Source of the DNA: Shewanella intestini
Lineage (GTDB): Bacteria; Pseudomonadota; Gammaproteobacteria; Enterobacterales; Shewanellaceae
Direction: 5' to 3'
DNA length: 64,000 nucleotides
Assembly: GCF_018221465.1 (NCBI RefSeq)
Contig: NZ_JAAIKR010000001.1
Location: 620,001 to 684,000, forward strand
Every line of letters begins with the position of its first letter. The stretch's first letter is position 1. Shown here piece by piece: positions 46,410 to 55,465 of this stretch. The notes under the pieces were generated by a model. The model searched no databases. It was not told the DNA's origin and worked only from the letters and a program-made list of their open reading frames with translations. Made by a program: the position numbers and the translations under genes.

Positions 46410-47267
46410 ATGACAACACAGACTAGCTTGGCTGACTTACACAGCCACACCACGGCTTCAGACGGGGTGTTATCACCGGCAGATTTAGTCGCCAGAGCGC
46501 TGGATAAAGGCGTGCAAATGTTAGCGATTACCGACCACGACACCATCAATGGTTTAGCCCAAGCACATGCATTTAATCAACAACAGCCACAACCACTTAA
46601 ATTAATAAACGGCGTTGAAATTTCAACCCGTTGGAATAATTTTGATATTCACATTGTGGGGCTAAATGTTGATGTTCAATGCCAAGCTTTGCAATCGTTC
46701 TTAAATAAGCAAGTCCAATTGCGTGATGAACGTGCTCAAGAAATTGGAGTGCGTTTAGGAAAAGCGGGTATTGAAGGCGCTTACGAAGGTGCAAAAGGTT
46801 TTGCTAACGGTGCGGCCATTAGCCGTGGTCATTATGCAAGGTGGTTAGCCCAAATGGGCTACGCCAAAGATATGCCTAGCGTATTCAAACGTTATTTAGC
46901 CCGAGGTAAAACGGGTTATGTTCCCAATAATTGGCAAGACATGGCCACCGCTTGTGACATCATTCATCAAGCGGGCGGTTTAGCCGTTTTAGCACACCCT
47001 AGTGGTTATAAATTATCGGCGAAATGGCTAAAAAAATTAGTACGAGAATTTGCTCAATCCAATGGCGATGCCATGGAAGTGGTATTAGGCCAACAATCCA
47101 TTGACGATAGAAATCAGCTTATTTCGCTGAGTATCCAAAACCAACTTTTAGGTTCAATCGGCAGTGATTTTCACTTCCCGAGTAATTGGATTGAACTGGG
47201 CAAAAATTTATTCCAGCCTCCAGGTGTTAAATGGGTCTGGGAATCACAATCTTGGATGGAACGATAA
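46410..47267 (+). CDS. rnm: PHP-domain 5'-3' exonuclease Rnm (YciV)
   Basis: A 285-residue PHP-domain phosphoesterase. Metal-binding motifs are ADLHSHTTASDG, ITDHDTINGLAQAH, GVEIST, LAHPSGYKLS and a C-terminal GSDFHFPS. The E. coli homologue next to trpL (RNase AM) trims 5' ends of 5S and 23S rRNA and hydrolyses 3',5'-nucleotide bisphosphates. The ATG at 46410 starts exactly at this fold; a GTG at 46392 is possible but adds only six residues. The stop overlaps the start of yciO (TAATG). Confidence 0.93.
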   Translation: MTTQTSLADLHSHTTASDGVLSPADLVARALDKGVQMLAITDHDTINGLAQAHAFNQQQPQPLKLINGVEISTRWNNFDIHIVGLNVDVQCQALQSFLNKQVQLRDERAQEIGVRLGKAGIEGAYEGAKGFANGAAISRGHYARWLAQMGYAKDMPSVFKRYLARGKTGYVPNNWQDMATACDIIHQAGGLAVLAHPSGYKLSAKWLKKLVREFAQSNGDAMEVVLGQQSIDDRNQLISLSIQNQLLGSIGSDFHFPSNWIELGKNLFQPPGVKWVWESQSWMER

Positions 47268-47887
47268 TGAGTCAATTCTTTTATATACATGATGAAAATC
47301 CGCAAGCGCGGTTAATTAACCAAGCTGTGGCAATTTTACAAAAAGGTGGCGTAATTGTTTACCCAACCGATTCAGGTTATGCCTTAGGGTGTTTAATTGG
47401 TGATAAAAATGCCATGTCGCGTATGGTGCGCATTCGCCGCATTGAAAACGATCATAACTTTTCACTTATGTGCCGCGACTTATCTGAACTGGCCAACTTT
47501 GCCAGAGTCGATAATCAAGCCTACCGCTTATTAAAAAGCTGCACACCTGGGCCGTATACGTTTATTTTTAAAGCCAGTAAAGAAGTACCAAGACGGTTGC
47601 AAAATGACAAAAAACGCACCATTGGTATCCGTGTGCCAAATAACGTTATCGCATTAGCACTTTTAGAAGCATTAGGTGAACCGATGATGTCGACCAGTTT
47701 GGTGATGCCTGATGAAGAGTTTGCTGAGTCAGATCCTGAGCAAATTAGAGACATGTTAGAACATCAAGTTGAGGCGATTGTTCATGGCGGTTATTTAGCT
47801 GAGAAACAAACTACCGTGATTGACATGTCTGAAGGTGAAATTGATATTTTACGCCAAGGTGCTGGCGATACCAGTGCATTTGAATAG
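47267..47887 (+). CDS. yciO: YciO, TsaC/Sua5-family protein
   Basis: A 206-residue YrdC-like-fold protein: MSQFFYIHDENPQARLINQAV, then GGVIVYPTDSGYALGC and a KRTIGIRVPNN segment, with the ATP/threonine pocket basic residues of the family. The E. coli YciO is not the main threonylcarbamoyl-AMP synthase (that is TsaC), and its role is less clear. The start is the ATG overlapping rnm. The gene is followed by ~350 bp without a gene. Confidence 0.92.
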   Translation: MSQFFYIHDENPQARLINQAVAILQKGGVIVYPTDSGYALGCLIGDKNAMSRMVRIRRIENDHNFSLMCRDLSELANFARVDNQAYRLLKSCTPGPYTFIFKASKEVPRRLQNDKKRTIGIRVPNNVIALALLEALGEPMMSTSLVMPDEEFAESDPEQIRDMLEHQVEAIVHGGYLAEKQTTVIDMSEGEIDILRQGAGDTSAFE

Positions 47888-48236
47888 TAGGATGTGAATA
47901 CACCAAGAGGTAGATTGATCCTCCATCGTGTCTGATAAATTGGGGTAATTATCCATTAATGGCTTTAAAGCGAGCAATTGGTGCGCTAAACACGATTACT
48001 TGTTTAATCCTTGCCCAATTATGCGTATAATCGCGCGTTTGGTTAAAATAGCTGACTTAGTGCCTTGTAATTAATGGCTTATTAGCTTGTGTATTTGGCT
48101 TATTTTTTAGCTGAGTCTACTGGCTTTGTACAACGATTTTAATTTTCAATGTGCATGTAATTAAACGCTTATCCGGCTATACGCCGCAAATGTTGGCGGG
48201 AATGTTATTAATGATACAAGTCGGTTCTTTAATTTA
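47888..48236 (+). other. Intergenic region upstream of scpA
   Basis: A 349-bp region without a gene. TATAAT at 48026-48031 is a consensus -10 box, but no good -35 lies 16-18 bp upstream. The scpA ATG at 48237 has no clear ribosome-binding site, and no earlier in-frame start was found. Confidence 0.45.
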
Positions 48237-49028
48237 ATGCAAGGTAGTCAGCAAAGCTTACCTTTAGCCGTTGTTCGTGGCAAAGCCCTTGCAACGTTAC
48301 CTGTGGATCTATTTATTCCGCCTGAAGCACTAGAAGTGTTTCTAGAAGCATTTGAAGGGCCGCTTGATTTATTACTGTATTTAATCCGTAAACAAAAAAT
48401 GGATGTGGTTGATTTACCGATACAGCAAATAACCACGCAATATTTAACGTATATTGAAATATTGACCGAAGCACGCATTGAGCTTGCTGCTGATTATTTA
48501 GTCATGGCAGCGACGCTAGCTGAAATTAAATCGCGCTTACTGTTGCCGAAAATGGCTTTAGAAGAAGATGACGAAGAAGATCCTCGGGTACGCTTAATTA
48601 AGCAATTGAAAGCCTATGAAGTGATAAAACAGGCGGCTCAAGACATTGATGCGCTGCCACGGCTTGAGCGAGATGTTTTTCAAGCGAGTGTGCATTCGCA
48701 TCCAGATATTAAACCCACTATGGTTGCACCAGATGTGTCATTAGGTGAACTTGCAAGGGCATTTGGGCAGGTGTTAGCCAGAATTGAAGCCAATGTTGAT
48801 CATCAAGTGCAAAAAGAGCATTTGTCCACCCGTGAACGTATGAGCCAAATTTTAGAGCGCTTAAATGGCAATGAGTATGTTGAATTTAAAACCTTGTTTG
48901 ACATTGAAGAAGGTCGAGCTGGGGTTGTGGTAACATTTTTAGCTCTGATGGAGTTGATAAAAAGTATGTTAGTCAATGTGTTACAGAGTAAACCTTTTGC
49001 CACTATTTACGTAAAAGCGAGCGCTTAA
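48237..49028 (+). CDS. scpA: Segregation and condensation protein A
   Basis: A 263-residue kleisin of the SMC-ScpAB condensin. The N-terminal FLEAFEGPLDLLLYLIRKQKMDV segment binds the SMC neck, ITTQYLTYIEIL and AADYLVMAATLAEIKSRLLLP follow, and a winged-helix C-terminus (about 205-263) binds the SMC head. The opening has a short extension (PLAVVRGKALATLPVDLFIP) usual in gammaproteobacterial ScpA. scpB starts 2 bp downstream, confirming an operon. Confidence 0.93.
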   Translation: MQGSQQSLPLAVVRGKALATLPVDLFIPPEALEVFLEAFEGPLDLLLYLIRKQKMDVVDLPIQQITTQYLTYIEILTEARIELAADYLVMAATLAEIKSRLLLPKMALEEDDEEDPRVRLIKQLKAYEVIKQAAQDIDALPRLERDVFQASVHSHPDIKPTMVAPDVSLGELARAFGQVLARIEANVDHQVQKEHLSTRERMSQILERLNGNEYVEFKTLFDIEEGRAGVVVTFLALMELIKSMLVNVLQSKPFATIYVKASA

Positions 49029-49030
49029 GT

Positions 49031-49666
49031 ATGGCTGTAAACACCATTGGTGACATTCAATTAAAACAACTTATTGAAGCCAGTTTGTTTGTATTGGCAA
49101 AACCGTTAACCGTTAAATTTATTAAAGAAGACGTGTTAGTGGGGCTAAATGTTTCAAGGGCGCGCATTCAACAAATGCTAAACGAGTTGCAGCAAGATTA
49201 TCAAGAACGTGGTGTACAATTAGTCAAAGTTGCCACAGGGTATCGTTTTCAAACACTGGAAATTCTGAACCCGTTGTTACAGCCATTATGGCAAGAGAAA
49301 GCCCCTAAATATTCACGCGCAATAATGGAAACTCTTGCTGTTATTGCTTATCGCCAACCTGTGACCCGCGGTGATATCGAACAAATAAGAGGTGTGGCAA
49401 TCAGCAGCCACATTATTAAAACCTTAGCTGATAGACAGTGGATAAAAACAGTAGGACATAAAGAGGTAGCTGGGCGACCCGCCTTGTATGCCACCACGAC
49501 TATATTTTTATCTTATTTTGGCTTAAACCGATTGGCTGATTTACCGGCGCTTTCGGATATTGAGTCATTGCAGGCAATGTTTGAACATGCTCAAAAAGCC
49601 CCCGCGGTGATTGAGGCAAATACAAACGCTTTGCCACAAACAAAAGAAGAGTCAACTAATGAGTGA
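49031..49666 (+). CDS. scpB: Segregation and condensation protein B
   Basis: A 211-residue winged-helix dimer that regulates the ScpA-SMC ring. Visible motifs are [57 protein letters not shown] and the [16 protein letters not shown] loop. It overlaps rluB by 8 bp at its end. Confidence 0.94.
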   Translation: MAVNTIGDIQLKQLIEASLFVLAKPLTVKFIKEDVLVGLNVSRARIQQMLNELQQDYQERGVQLVKVATGYRFQTLEILNPLLQPLWQEKAPKYSRAIMETLAVIAYRQPVTRGDIEQIRGVAISSHIIKTLADRQWIKTVGHKEVAGRPALYATTTIFLSYFGLNRLADLPALSDIESLQAMFEHAQKAPAVIEANTNALPQTKEESTNE

Positions 49667-50528
49667 AAAATTGCAGAAAGTCTTGGCCCGTGCAGGCCAT
49701 GGCTCCCGTCGTGAGATGGAGGCATGGATTGCTGCAGGTCGAGTTAGTATTGACGGTGAGATTGCCAATTTAGGCGACCGTATCGAATCTGATGTTAAAG
49801 TGAGAATTGATGGTCGTTCAGTATCAGTTAAATCAGCAGATGATGTCATTTGTCGAGTATTGGCTTACCATAAACCGGAAGGCGAAATTTGTTCCCGTAA
49901 AGACCCTGAGGGGCGTCCAACCGTATTTGACCGGTTGCCAAAAATACGTGATTCGCGTTGGGTTGCTGTCGGTCGCTTAGATATTAATACCTCTGGTTTA
50001 TTGTTATTTACCTCTGACGGCGAATTAGCGAATAAACTGATGCATCCTTCAAATGAAGTGGAGCGTGAATACGCGGTGCGCACATTCGGGGAAGTACCTG
50101 AGGCTGCAGTGCAGCGTTTACGTAATGGCGTGACGCTTGAAGATGGCCCTGCACACTTTGACAGCATTAAACCTGCTGGTGGTGAGGGGATTAACCAATG
50201 GTGGCATGTCACTTTAAATGAAGGGCGTAATCGTGAAGTCCGTCGTTTATGGGAGTCGCAAGAAGTTCAAGTTAGTCGCCTTATTCGTGTACGTTACGGT
50301 ATGGTCGAATTACCTAAGTCATTACCTCGTGGTGGTTGGGTTGAGCTGACAATGGAACAAGTAAACTATTTGCGTCAATTGGCTGGTTTAGAACTTGAAA
50401 CTCGTTCATTTTTAGGCACAGATAAACATTCAGTATCACGCTCTAAAGTGAAAAGCGCTAAAATTCGCCGTGCAGTCCGTAAGCATAAGGTGGCGGCTAA
50501 ACCCAAACCAACCCGTCAACGCAGTTGA
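49659..50528 (+). CDS. rluB: 23S rRNA pseudouridine(2605) synthase
   Basis: A 289-residue RsuA-family pseudouridine synthase. An N-terminal S4 RNA-binding domain ([20 protein letters not shown]) is followed by the catalytic motif [20 protein letters not shown] with the nucleophile Asp, and [13 protein letters not shown]. The C-terminal ~45 residues are very basic. The start is the ATG at 49659 (GAAGAG upstream), overlapping scpB. The scpA-scpB-rluB order is the usual gammaproteobacterial one. Confidence 0.95.
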   Translation: MSEKLQKVLARAGHGSRREMEAWIAAGRVSIDGEIANLGDRIESDVKVRIDGRSVSVKSADDVICRVLAYHKPEGEICSRKDPEGRPTVFDRLPKIRDSRWVAVGRLDINTSGLLLFTSDGELANKLMHPSNEVEREYAVRTFGEVPEAAVQRLRNGVTLEDGPAHFDSIKPAGGEGINQWWHVTLNEGRNREVRRLWESQEVQVSRLIRVRYGMVELPKSLPRGGWVELTMEQVNYLRQLAGLELETRSFLGTDKHSVSRSKVKSAKIRRAVRKHKVAAKPKPTRQRS

Positions 50529-50550
50529 TCTCTTTGGTGACTGTTTAATT

Positions 50551-50578
50551 AAAAGCTGCTTATTGCGGCTTTTTTGTT
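50551..50578 (+). terminator. rluB terminator
   Basis: AAAAGCTGC pairs with GCGGCTTTT (one G-U pair) around TTATT, followed by six T residues. Confidence 0.8.
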
Positions 50579-50896
50579 TTTAGTTTAAAAATTTTCTTTT
50601 ATGTAAGCTTTTTTATTATTTTAGGCGGTAATAGAATTCGATCAAATGCGTCAGTTATCAGTTATTACGTCATCACTTTTATAGGTTGGTTGGCAGTTGC
50701 TTTTGGGTTTTATGATCGAAAATACAGCAAAAACAGTGTTGTTAGCTTGTTTTTGAAGCAATCGAACAAAAAAATGAAATCTTTTGTTGCTTGGTCGCGA
50801 AAAATCAGTAAAGTATGCCTCAATCAACGGCGACACGGTCGAACAGTTGATGCAGATTATTAAAAATAATGACGTAAGTGATTATTTTAACAGTTT
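50579..50896 (+). other. Noncoding region before tRNA-Leu
   Basis: About 318 bp of AT-rich sequence with no supported gene. The tRNA promoter should lie in the last 60 bp; TTGATG near 50847 and TAATGA near 50867 could be weak boxes but the spacing is short. Confidence 0.4.
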
Positions 50897-50982
50897 GCCC
50901 GAGTGGTGGAATCGGTAGACACAAGGGATTTAAAATCCCTCGCTTAATAGGCGTGCCAGTTCAAGTCTGGCCTCGGGTACCA
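50897..50982 (+). tRNA. tRNA-Leu(UAA)
   Basis: An 86-nt cloverleaf read by eye. The acceptor GCCCGAG pairs with CTCGGGT (G-U at the first pair), followed by encoded ACCA. The anticodon stem AGGGA/TCCCT encloses the loop TTTAAAA with anticodon TAA at 50931-50933, giving tRNA-Leu. A long variable arm (around CGCTTAATAGGCG) and the T loop GTTCAAGTC confirm a class II tRNA. The encoded CCA end is 50980-50982. Confidence 0.97.
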
Positions 50983-51026
50983 TTATTAGACTCAGTACAA
51001 TGTATGTTGTGATTTGAGTAATGGAC

Positions 51027-51060
51027 AAAAAAGCCTCGACATTAGTCGAGGCTTTTTTGT
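51027..51060 (+). terminator. tRNA-Leu terminator
   Basis: A perfect 14-bp stem (51027-51040 with 51045-51058, core AAGCCTCGAC/GTCGAGGCTT), loop ATTA, with a T tract. It lies 45 bp after the tRNA. Confidence 0.93.
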
Positions 51061-51562
51061 ATTTAAAATTTATAGCCCTCCAATAGATACCTCTAGGCTG
51101 TTATAGCGCGATAAATGAATGCTTTATTATCATTGTGCACATCATTAAAGCTTGCTGGATTAATGCGTTAACCTCATAGGCAATAGGCCAATATTATTGA
51201 TTTGAAAATATGGCTTTATTCTTGATGCACAAAACATGGCGTCATTCCCAACTCTTCTTGAACTGAACTTAACTTAACTGAACTTATCTTGAGTGCCTAG
51301 TTGCCTAGTTGCCTAGTTGCCCTAGTTGTTTAGTTGCTGAGTCAAGCCAACAGTGCGGCTCCCATCTACAGTTACTTTTGGTGCTGTTAACGAAAACTTG
51401 CATTTGCAGTGATGATTTTTATCTACAACGTCTATGATAAATTTTTATTATTAAAATCATTAGTAATGATAATTTTTAATGATTAGTCGGTTTCCATATA
51501 CTGTTGTTATCGACATAAACACAGTACCAGTACAGATTAGTTATTAGCATTTGGAGCAGATT
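51061..51562 (+). other. Noncoding region with octamer repeats
   Basis: About 500 bp without a gene between the tRNA terminator and the VOC gene. It holds short tandem repeats: AACTGAACTT-type units near 51261-51285 and the TTGCCTAG block at 51293-51341. No promoter boxes could be assigned with confidence. Confidence 0.45.
51293..51341 (+). repeat. TTGCCTAG-type tandem repeat
   Basis: Six units of about 8 bp. Two units are exact TTGCCTAG and a third (GTGCCTAG) differs by one base. One is TTGCCCTAG with an extra C, and two are diverged (TTGTTTAG, TTGCTGAG). The block lies in noncoding DNA. Confidence 0.85.
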
Positions 51563-52048
51563 ATGAAAATGAGTCACGTAGGTATTATGGTTGCAAACAT
51601 GGACAAAGCGGTTGAGTTTTACACCCAAGCGTTAGGGCTTAGCGTGGTCATGGGGAAGACAGCTGTAGAGGAAGAGCGTGAAACTGCGATTGGTAAAATG
51701 TGTGTTGCAGTCTTTGGTGAAGGTTTCCAAGGCTTTAATATTGCGCACTTGGTGTCTACCGATGGGGTGGGATTTGAACTGTTTGAAATGAAGCAACACC
51801 AAGAACGTCATGTGGTTGATTTCTCTCGAATAGGTTTGTTTCATTTTTCATTGCAAACTGACGATTTTGAAAGCGTCATTGAAAAAGTTGTTGCGCTGGG
51901 TGGAAAGGTGAGAATGGATATTATGCGCTATCACCCTGAAGATGATAATAAACCGTACAAAATGGTGTATTTAGAAGACCCGTTTGGGACATTATTTGAA
52001 CTTTACTCTCATACTTACTCTGAAACCTATTCGTCAGAATACGAATAA
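51563..52048 (+). CDS. VOC-fold glyoxalase-like protein
   Basis: A 161-residue protein of the vicinal oxygen chelate superfamily. The four metal-ligand positions of glyoxalase-type folds can be read: His in MSHVGIMV, Glu in GFELFEM, His in GLFHFSLQT and Glu in GTLFELYSH. The substrate is unknown; it need not be lactoylglutathione. The ATG at 51563 has GGAGCAG upstream; a TTG at 51551 would give four extra residues. It is monocistronic, with a terminator after it. Confidence 0.82.
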   Translation: MKMSHVGIMVANMDKAVEFYTQALGLSVVMGKTAVEEERETAIGKMCVAVFGEGFQGFNIAHLVSTDGVGFELFEMKQHQERHVVDFSRIGLFHFSLQTDDFESVIEKVVALGGKVRMDIMRYHPEDDNKPYKMVYLEDPFGTLFELYSHTYSETYSSEYE

Positions 52049-52116
52049 GCGCAATACTAAGCGATGTGACTTGCTAAATAGCAACAACACATCAGCGTTT
52101 ATTGGCTTCAATGATT

Positions 52117-52144
52117 AGCGAGTACCTTTGGTGCTCGCTTTTTA
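52117..52144 (+). terminator. Terminator after VOC gene
   Basis: AGCGAGTACC (52117-52126) pairs with GGTGCTCGCT (52130-52139, one G-U pair) around a TTT loop, followed by T residues. Confidence 0.85.
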
Positions 52145-52206
52145 ATTGTCAGAAAGTAGCGATGAAACATTATCAACTTAGCCAAGACATAATCGTGTGG
52201 GTTGTG

Positions 52207-52482
52207 TTAGTCGTTCATTGCCGCTTTTAATGATGGAGAAGCTTTAAAGCTTGGTTGATTAAAGCCATCAATATCCATTGTCGCCCCAGTTTGTGGGTTT
52301 CTACCTTGTTTTGGTAAATGAAACCGAAGCTCAAATGTACCAAACTGAGGAATGTATACCTTCTCACCTTCGGTTAGTGCTTGGTGAATAGTTGCCAGTA
52401 TTTGGTCTAACTGTGGCTTAGTGCTGACTTGTGATGCTGCCATTTTCGCCGCCATACGTTCAACGAGTTGTTTTTTATTCAT
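52207..52482 (-). CDS. HU-family DNA-binding protein, divergent
   Basis: A 91-residue HU/IHF-type protein: MNKKQLVERMAAKMAAS, then LDQILATIHQALTEGEKVYIPQFGTFELR and GRNPQTGATMDIDGFNQPSF. The DNA-contacting GRNP motif with its Pro is present. Between the N-terminal helices and the arm it differs from standard HupA/HupB (RFHLPKQGRNP, MDIDGFNQP), so it is probably an extra paralogue rather than the main HU. It is transcribed alone on the minus strand. Confidence 0.88.
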   Translation of the reverse strand: MNKKQLVERMAAKMAASQVSTKPQLDQILATIHQALTEGEKVYIPQFGTFELRFHLPKQGRNPQTGATMDIDGFNQPSFKASPSLKAAMND

Positions 52483-52675
52483 GATGCTGTGCTGTTTAAA
52501 TGCGGGATGGTGTTATAGCAGGCTTGGATTTTGAATAACACCCTGTTGAGTTTAAACGCTGTTTTTTAACCCAGCACCAAAAAAAATTCGAGTGGATGTC
52601 ACTAAAAGGTATGAAGTTTTGTAGTGAAAAAGTAACTCACCCAATAGACACGTAAATCTTTGCCATACTTAAGCA

Positions 52676-54187
52676 ATGAATAGATTCGTTGCTATGCCAG
52701 TGTATGGCCTTGCTTCACTATGCAAACGTTTGAGTTTGAGGTGGTTGATGCAAGTAAGCCTAATGATGAGTTTGATGTGTTTTGGCGTTTGCGCCAAGAT
52801 ACAACCGCATACGGCTGAGCGGGCGTTAACTGAACACTTGCAGTTGTTGGCCTTGGCTGACCCATCGGGTGATTGGCAACAATATCTTGAGATTGTATCT
52901 GGACAATCTTATGCCGATAAACTTGAATTTAAAGATGAAATTTATCAACAAATAAACCAATTTTGGCAGCACAAAAATGTCGTTCTTCCTTTTAGCCGCT
53001 TTAAAAACCATTCAAACCTCTCTTCACAGCAGATAGCTCTTGCTTTAGAGCCCAATGTCAGTGATTACCTCGCGGTAAAAAATATTATCCGAAAACTGCT
53101 GTGGTTAGGGCAGCAATCGAGTTGGGAAACGATTGCGCCAGGAGGATTACTGCGACTTGGTGATAGCCATCGCACCATTAATGCCATTGCTTTGAGGTTA
53201 TGGTTGCTAGGAGACGCAGCGAAGCCATTAGAATTAACATCGGTTTATAGTTCGGAGTTACATCTTGCTGTGGTTCGATTTCAAGCACGCCATGGGTTAA
53301 AAACCGATGGGGTGATTGGTCCGCAAACTTTATTTTGGCTCAATCGTACACCCTATAAAAAAGCCCAAATATTGGCACAAAGTTTTGTAGAGAAAACCAG
53401 TTATTTAGCCACAATTGAACCGCGTTATATTTTAGTCAACATTCCAGCGTATAAAATGGAGTTGGTTGATAAGCAGCGATTGGTGCTGAGTTCGCGCGTG
53501 ATTGTGGGTAAGTCATATCGTCAAACGCCAGTGTTTAAAGGAGAAATTTCCAACATCGTCATCAACCCGACATGGACAGTACCGCGTAAATTACTGCGCC
53601 GTGATGTACTGCCAAAAATTAAAGGTGATGGTCATTATGTTGCTGAGCAACAATTTGACGTGTTTGATTATCAAGGTAAAGTGGTGAAGAAAAGCCCATT
53701 GCAATGGCAGCAAGAAGCGACAGGGCGCTTTCCTTATCGATTAGTACAGCGTCCAGGGAGCCACAATGCGCTTGGACGCTATAAAATTCATTTTCAAAAT
53801 GATTTAAATGTGTATTTGCACGATACGCCGACCCCTGAGTTATTTAATGAGCCTCAACGTGCCTTATCCTCAGGTTGTGTGCGTATTGAAGCGATTCAAG
53901 AGCTTGCTGATTGGTTTGCTAATAATTTGGTGATTGATAAACGGACTTGGAAACGCTTGCAATCAGATTATGAAACAACGCAGTGGTTTTCATTAAAACA
54001 AACCTTGCCGGTCCATTTCGTCTATTGGTCATCATGGGTAAATGAGCAACAAGTGGCTCAATTTAGAAATGATATTTATCAGAAGTTGATCCCTCAGGTG
54101 CAGACTCAAATTGCAAGCGCTCAACCCGTTTCTCAAAATGCTCTACCAATCGGTCCTTTACCACTTAATCCCGCGGTTGAAATGTAA
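52676..54187 (+). CDS. L,D-transpeptidase of LdtD/YcbB type
   Basis: A 503-residue periplasmic enzyme forming 3-3 (mDap-mDap) peptidoglycan cross-links. A signal sequence or anchor (about 20-40, WLMQVSLMMSLMCFGVCA) is followed by a helical region, a peptidoglycan-binding unit (about 198-224, LHLAVVRFQARHGLKTDGVIG) and the YkuD catalytic domain (about 255-425). The catalytic domain has NPTWTVPRKLL, YLHDTPTPELFN and the nucleophile Cys401 in SSGCVRIEA. The capping insertion seen in LdtD is present. The MepK-like gene follows, as ycbB-ycbK in E. coli. Confidence 0.9.
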   Translation: MNRFVAMPVYGLASLCKRLSLRWLMQVSLMMSLMCFGVCAKIQPHTAERALTEHLQLLALADPSGDWQQYLEIVSGQSYADKLEFKDEIYQQINQFWQHKNVVLPFSRFKNHSNLSSQQIALALEPNVSDYLAVKNIIRKLLWLGQQSSWETIAPGGLLRLGDSHRTINAIALRLWLLGDAAKPLELTSVYSSELHLAVVRFQARHGLKTDGVIGPQTLFWLNRTPYKKAQILAQSFVEKTSYLATIEPRYILVNIPAYKMELVDKQRLVLSSRVIVGKSYRQTPVFKGEISNIVINPTWTVPRKLLRRDVLPKIKGDGHYVAEQQFDVFDYQGKVVKKSPLQWQQEATGRFPYRLVQRPGSHNALGRYKIHFQNDLNVYLHDTPTPELFNEPQRALSSGCVRIEAIQELADWFANNLVIDKRTWKRLQSDYETTQWFSLKQTLPVHFVYWSSWVNEQQVAQFRNDIYQKLIPQVQTQIASAQPVSQNALPIGPLPLNPAVEM

Positions 54188-54417
54188 ACAATAATTGAAC
54201 GGTAGTGTAATAATGTTGTTTTTTTGTTGTTTTGTTTTTAGTGGCTATTTTTTTATCAATGTTAATAAATAGCTGATAACTGTTTAATTATTAAACACAA
54301 GCTATCTATATCGCCTTGTTTTTACGTCTTACCTGTGTTTTATCAATGCTTGCAATCATTGTCTTAAGCATTTAACTTGCTCTGGAATTGAACAAAAAAG
54401 CAGCAGGTAATATATTG

Positions 54418-54969
54418 ATGTCGTTAGATTGTATCGCTCGTAGGCAAGTATTTTTGGGGTTAAGTGGTGCTGCCTTGGTAAGTTTGTTACCTAAAACCGC
54501 TTATGCTAGTCGCTCCACTGTAGGTGTAAAACAATTACGTTTTTATAATCGCCACACTGGTGAACATAGTCAGGGTAACTTTTGGCAAGATGGTCATTAT
54601 CAAGCTGAGACAATTAATGAGTTTAATCACTTATTACGGGATTTCAGACAAGATATTACTATGCCAATGGATAAACGTTTGTTTGAGTATTTGTTCAAAT
54701 TACAAAATACCCTGCAAGTAGATAAAGAAATTCATGTGATATCTGGCTATCGATCGCCTAAAACAAACAATATGTTGGCTGCTAAAAGCCATGGTGTTGC
54801 AAAGCACAGTTATCATATGAAAGGCATGGCGATTGATATTGCCATTCCCGGAATTGAAACAAAAGATCTGCGTGATGCAGCATTGTCATTAAAGTTAGGT
54901 GGTGTCGGATTTTACCCTCGTTCTGGCTTTGTACATATTGATTGTGGTCCTGTTCGTTCTTGGGGGTAA
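54418..54969 (+). CDS. mepK: MepK-like murein endopeptidase (YcbK)
   Basis: A 183-residue M15-type metallopeptidase. The N-terminus has ARRQVFLGLSGAALVSLLP, a twin-arginine-like signal one residue longer than the usual consensus, ending near AYAS. The catalytic core shows VISGYRSPKTNN, the zinc-site HSYHMKGMAIDI and FVHIDCGPVRSWG. The E. coli homologue cleaves mDap-mDap cross-links, the bond type made by LdtD, whose gene lies 230 bp upstream. The start is the ATG at 54418; a TTG at 54388 would place extra residues before the signal. Confidence 0.9.
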   Translation: MSLDCIARRQVFLGLSGAALVSLLPKTAYASRSTVGVKQLRFYNRHTGEHSQGNFWQDGHYQAETINEFNHLLRDFRQDITMPMDKRLFEYLFKLQNTLQVDKEIHVISGYRSPKTNNMLAAKSHGVAKHSYHMKGMAIDIAIPGIETKDLRDAALSLKLGGVGFYPRSGFVHIDCGPVRSWG

Positions 54970-55119
54970 GGTGTTGCTGACATTAGCTCTTGTGGTATGA
55001 GTATGCGCATGTTAGTATTCGCGCGCTTTATTTGAGTCATTTGACTTAAGTTACATTGGTCGAAAATGAGACTTAATTTAAATGACAACTTTATATTTAT
55101 ATTTATAAGTGAGTTAATC

Positions 55120-55407
55120 ATGTCTTACACAATTAATGCTGAAATCCGTACTGAAATCGGGAAAGGTTCGAGCCGCCGCCTACGTCACGCGGGTAAAGTA
55201 CCAGCTGTTATCTATGGTCCAGGTAAAGAGCCTGTATCAATCACTTTACTTCACAAAGATATCATCAACATTCAATTGAATGATGAATTCTACACTACTG
55301 ACCTAACAATCGTATTAGACGGTAAAGAAGTAACTGTTCGCGTACAAGACGTTCAACGTCACGCGTTCAAACCAATGGTTGAACACTTCGATTTCAAATT
55401 TGCTTAA
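55120..55407 (+). CDS. rplY: 50S ribosomal protein L25
   Basis: A 95-residue 5S-rRNA-binding protein of the short (E. coli) type without the CTC C-terminal domain. Motifs are [20 protein letters not shown] and [17 protein letters not shown]. The ATG at 55120 has GTGAG upstream; an in-frame start 18 codons earlier is not conserved. A terminator follows. Confidence 0.96.
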   Translation: MSYTINAEIRTEIGKGSSRRLRHAGKVPAVIYGPGKEPVSITLLHKDIINIQLNDEFYTTDLTIVLDGKEVTVRVQDVQRHAFKPMVEHFDFKFA

Positions 55408-55423
55408 TCTAAGCTGATTTGAC

Positions 55424-55452
55424 AAAAAGCGCCTTAATGGCGCTTTTTTTGT
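55424..55452. terminator. rplY terminator, probably bidirectional
   Basis: AAAAAGCGCC (55424-55433) pairs with GGCGCTTTTT (55439-55448) around TTAAT, followed by more T residues. The A-rich arm gives a T tract on the minus strand too, so it could also end tamA-tamB transcripts. Confidence 0.9.
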
Positions 55453-55465
55453 GCTCAAAATCTCT

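Noticed and set aside
50651-50836. 61-codon minus-strand frame before tRNA-Leu
   Set aside because: No ribosome-binding site or similarity; composition typical of intergenic DNA.
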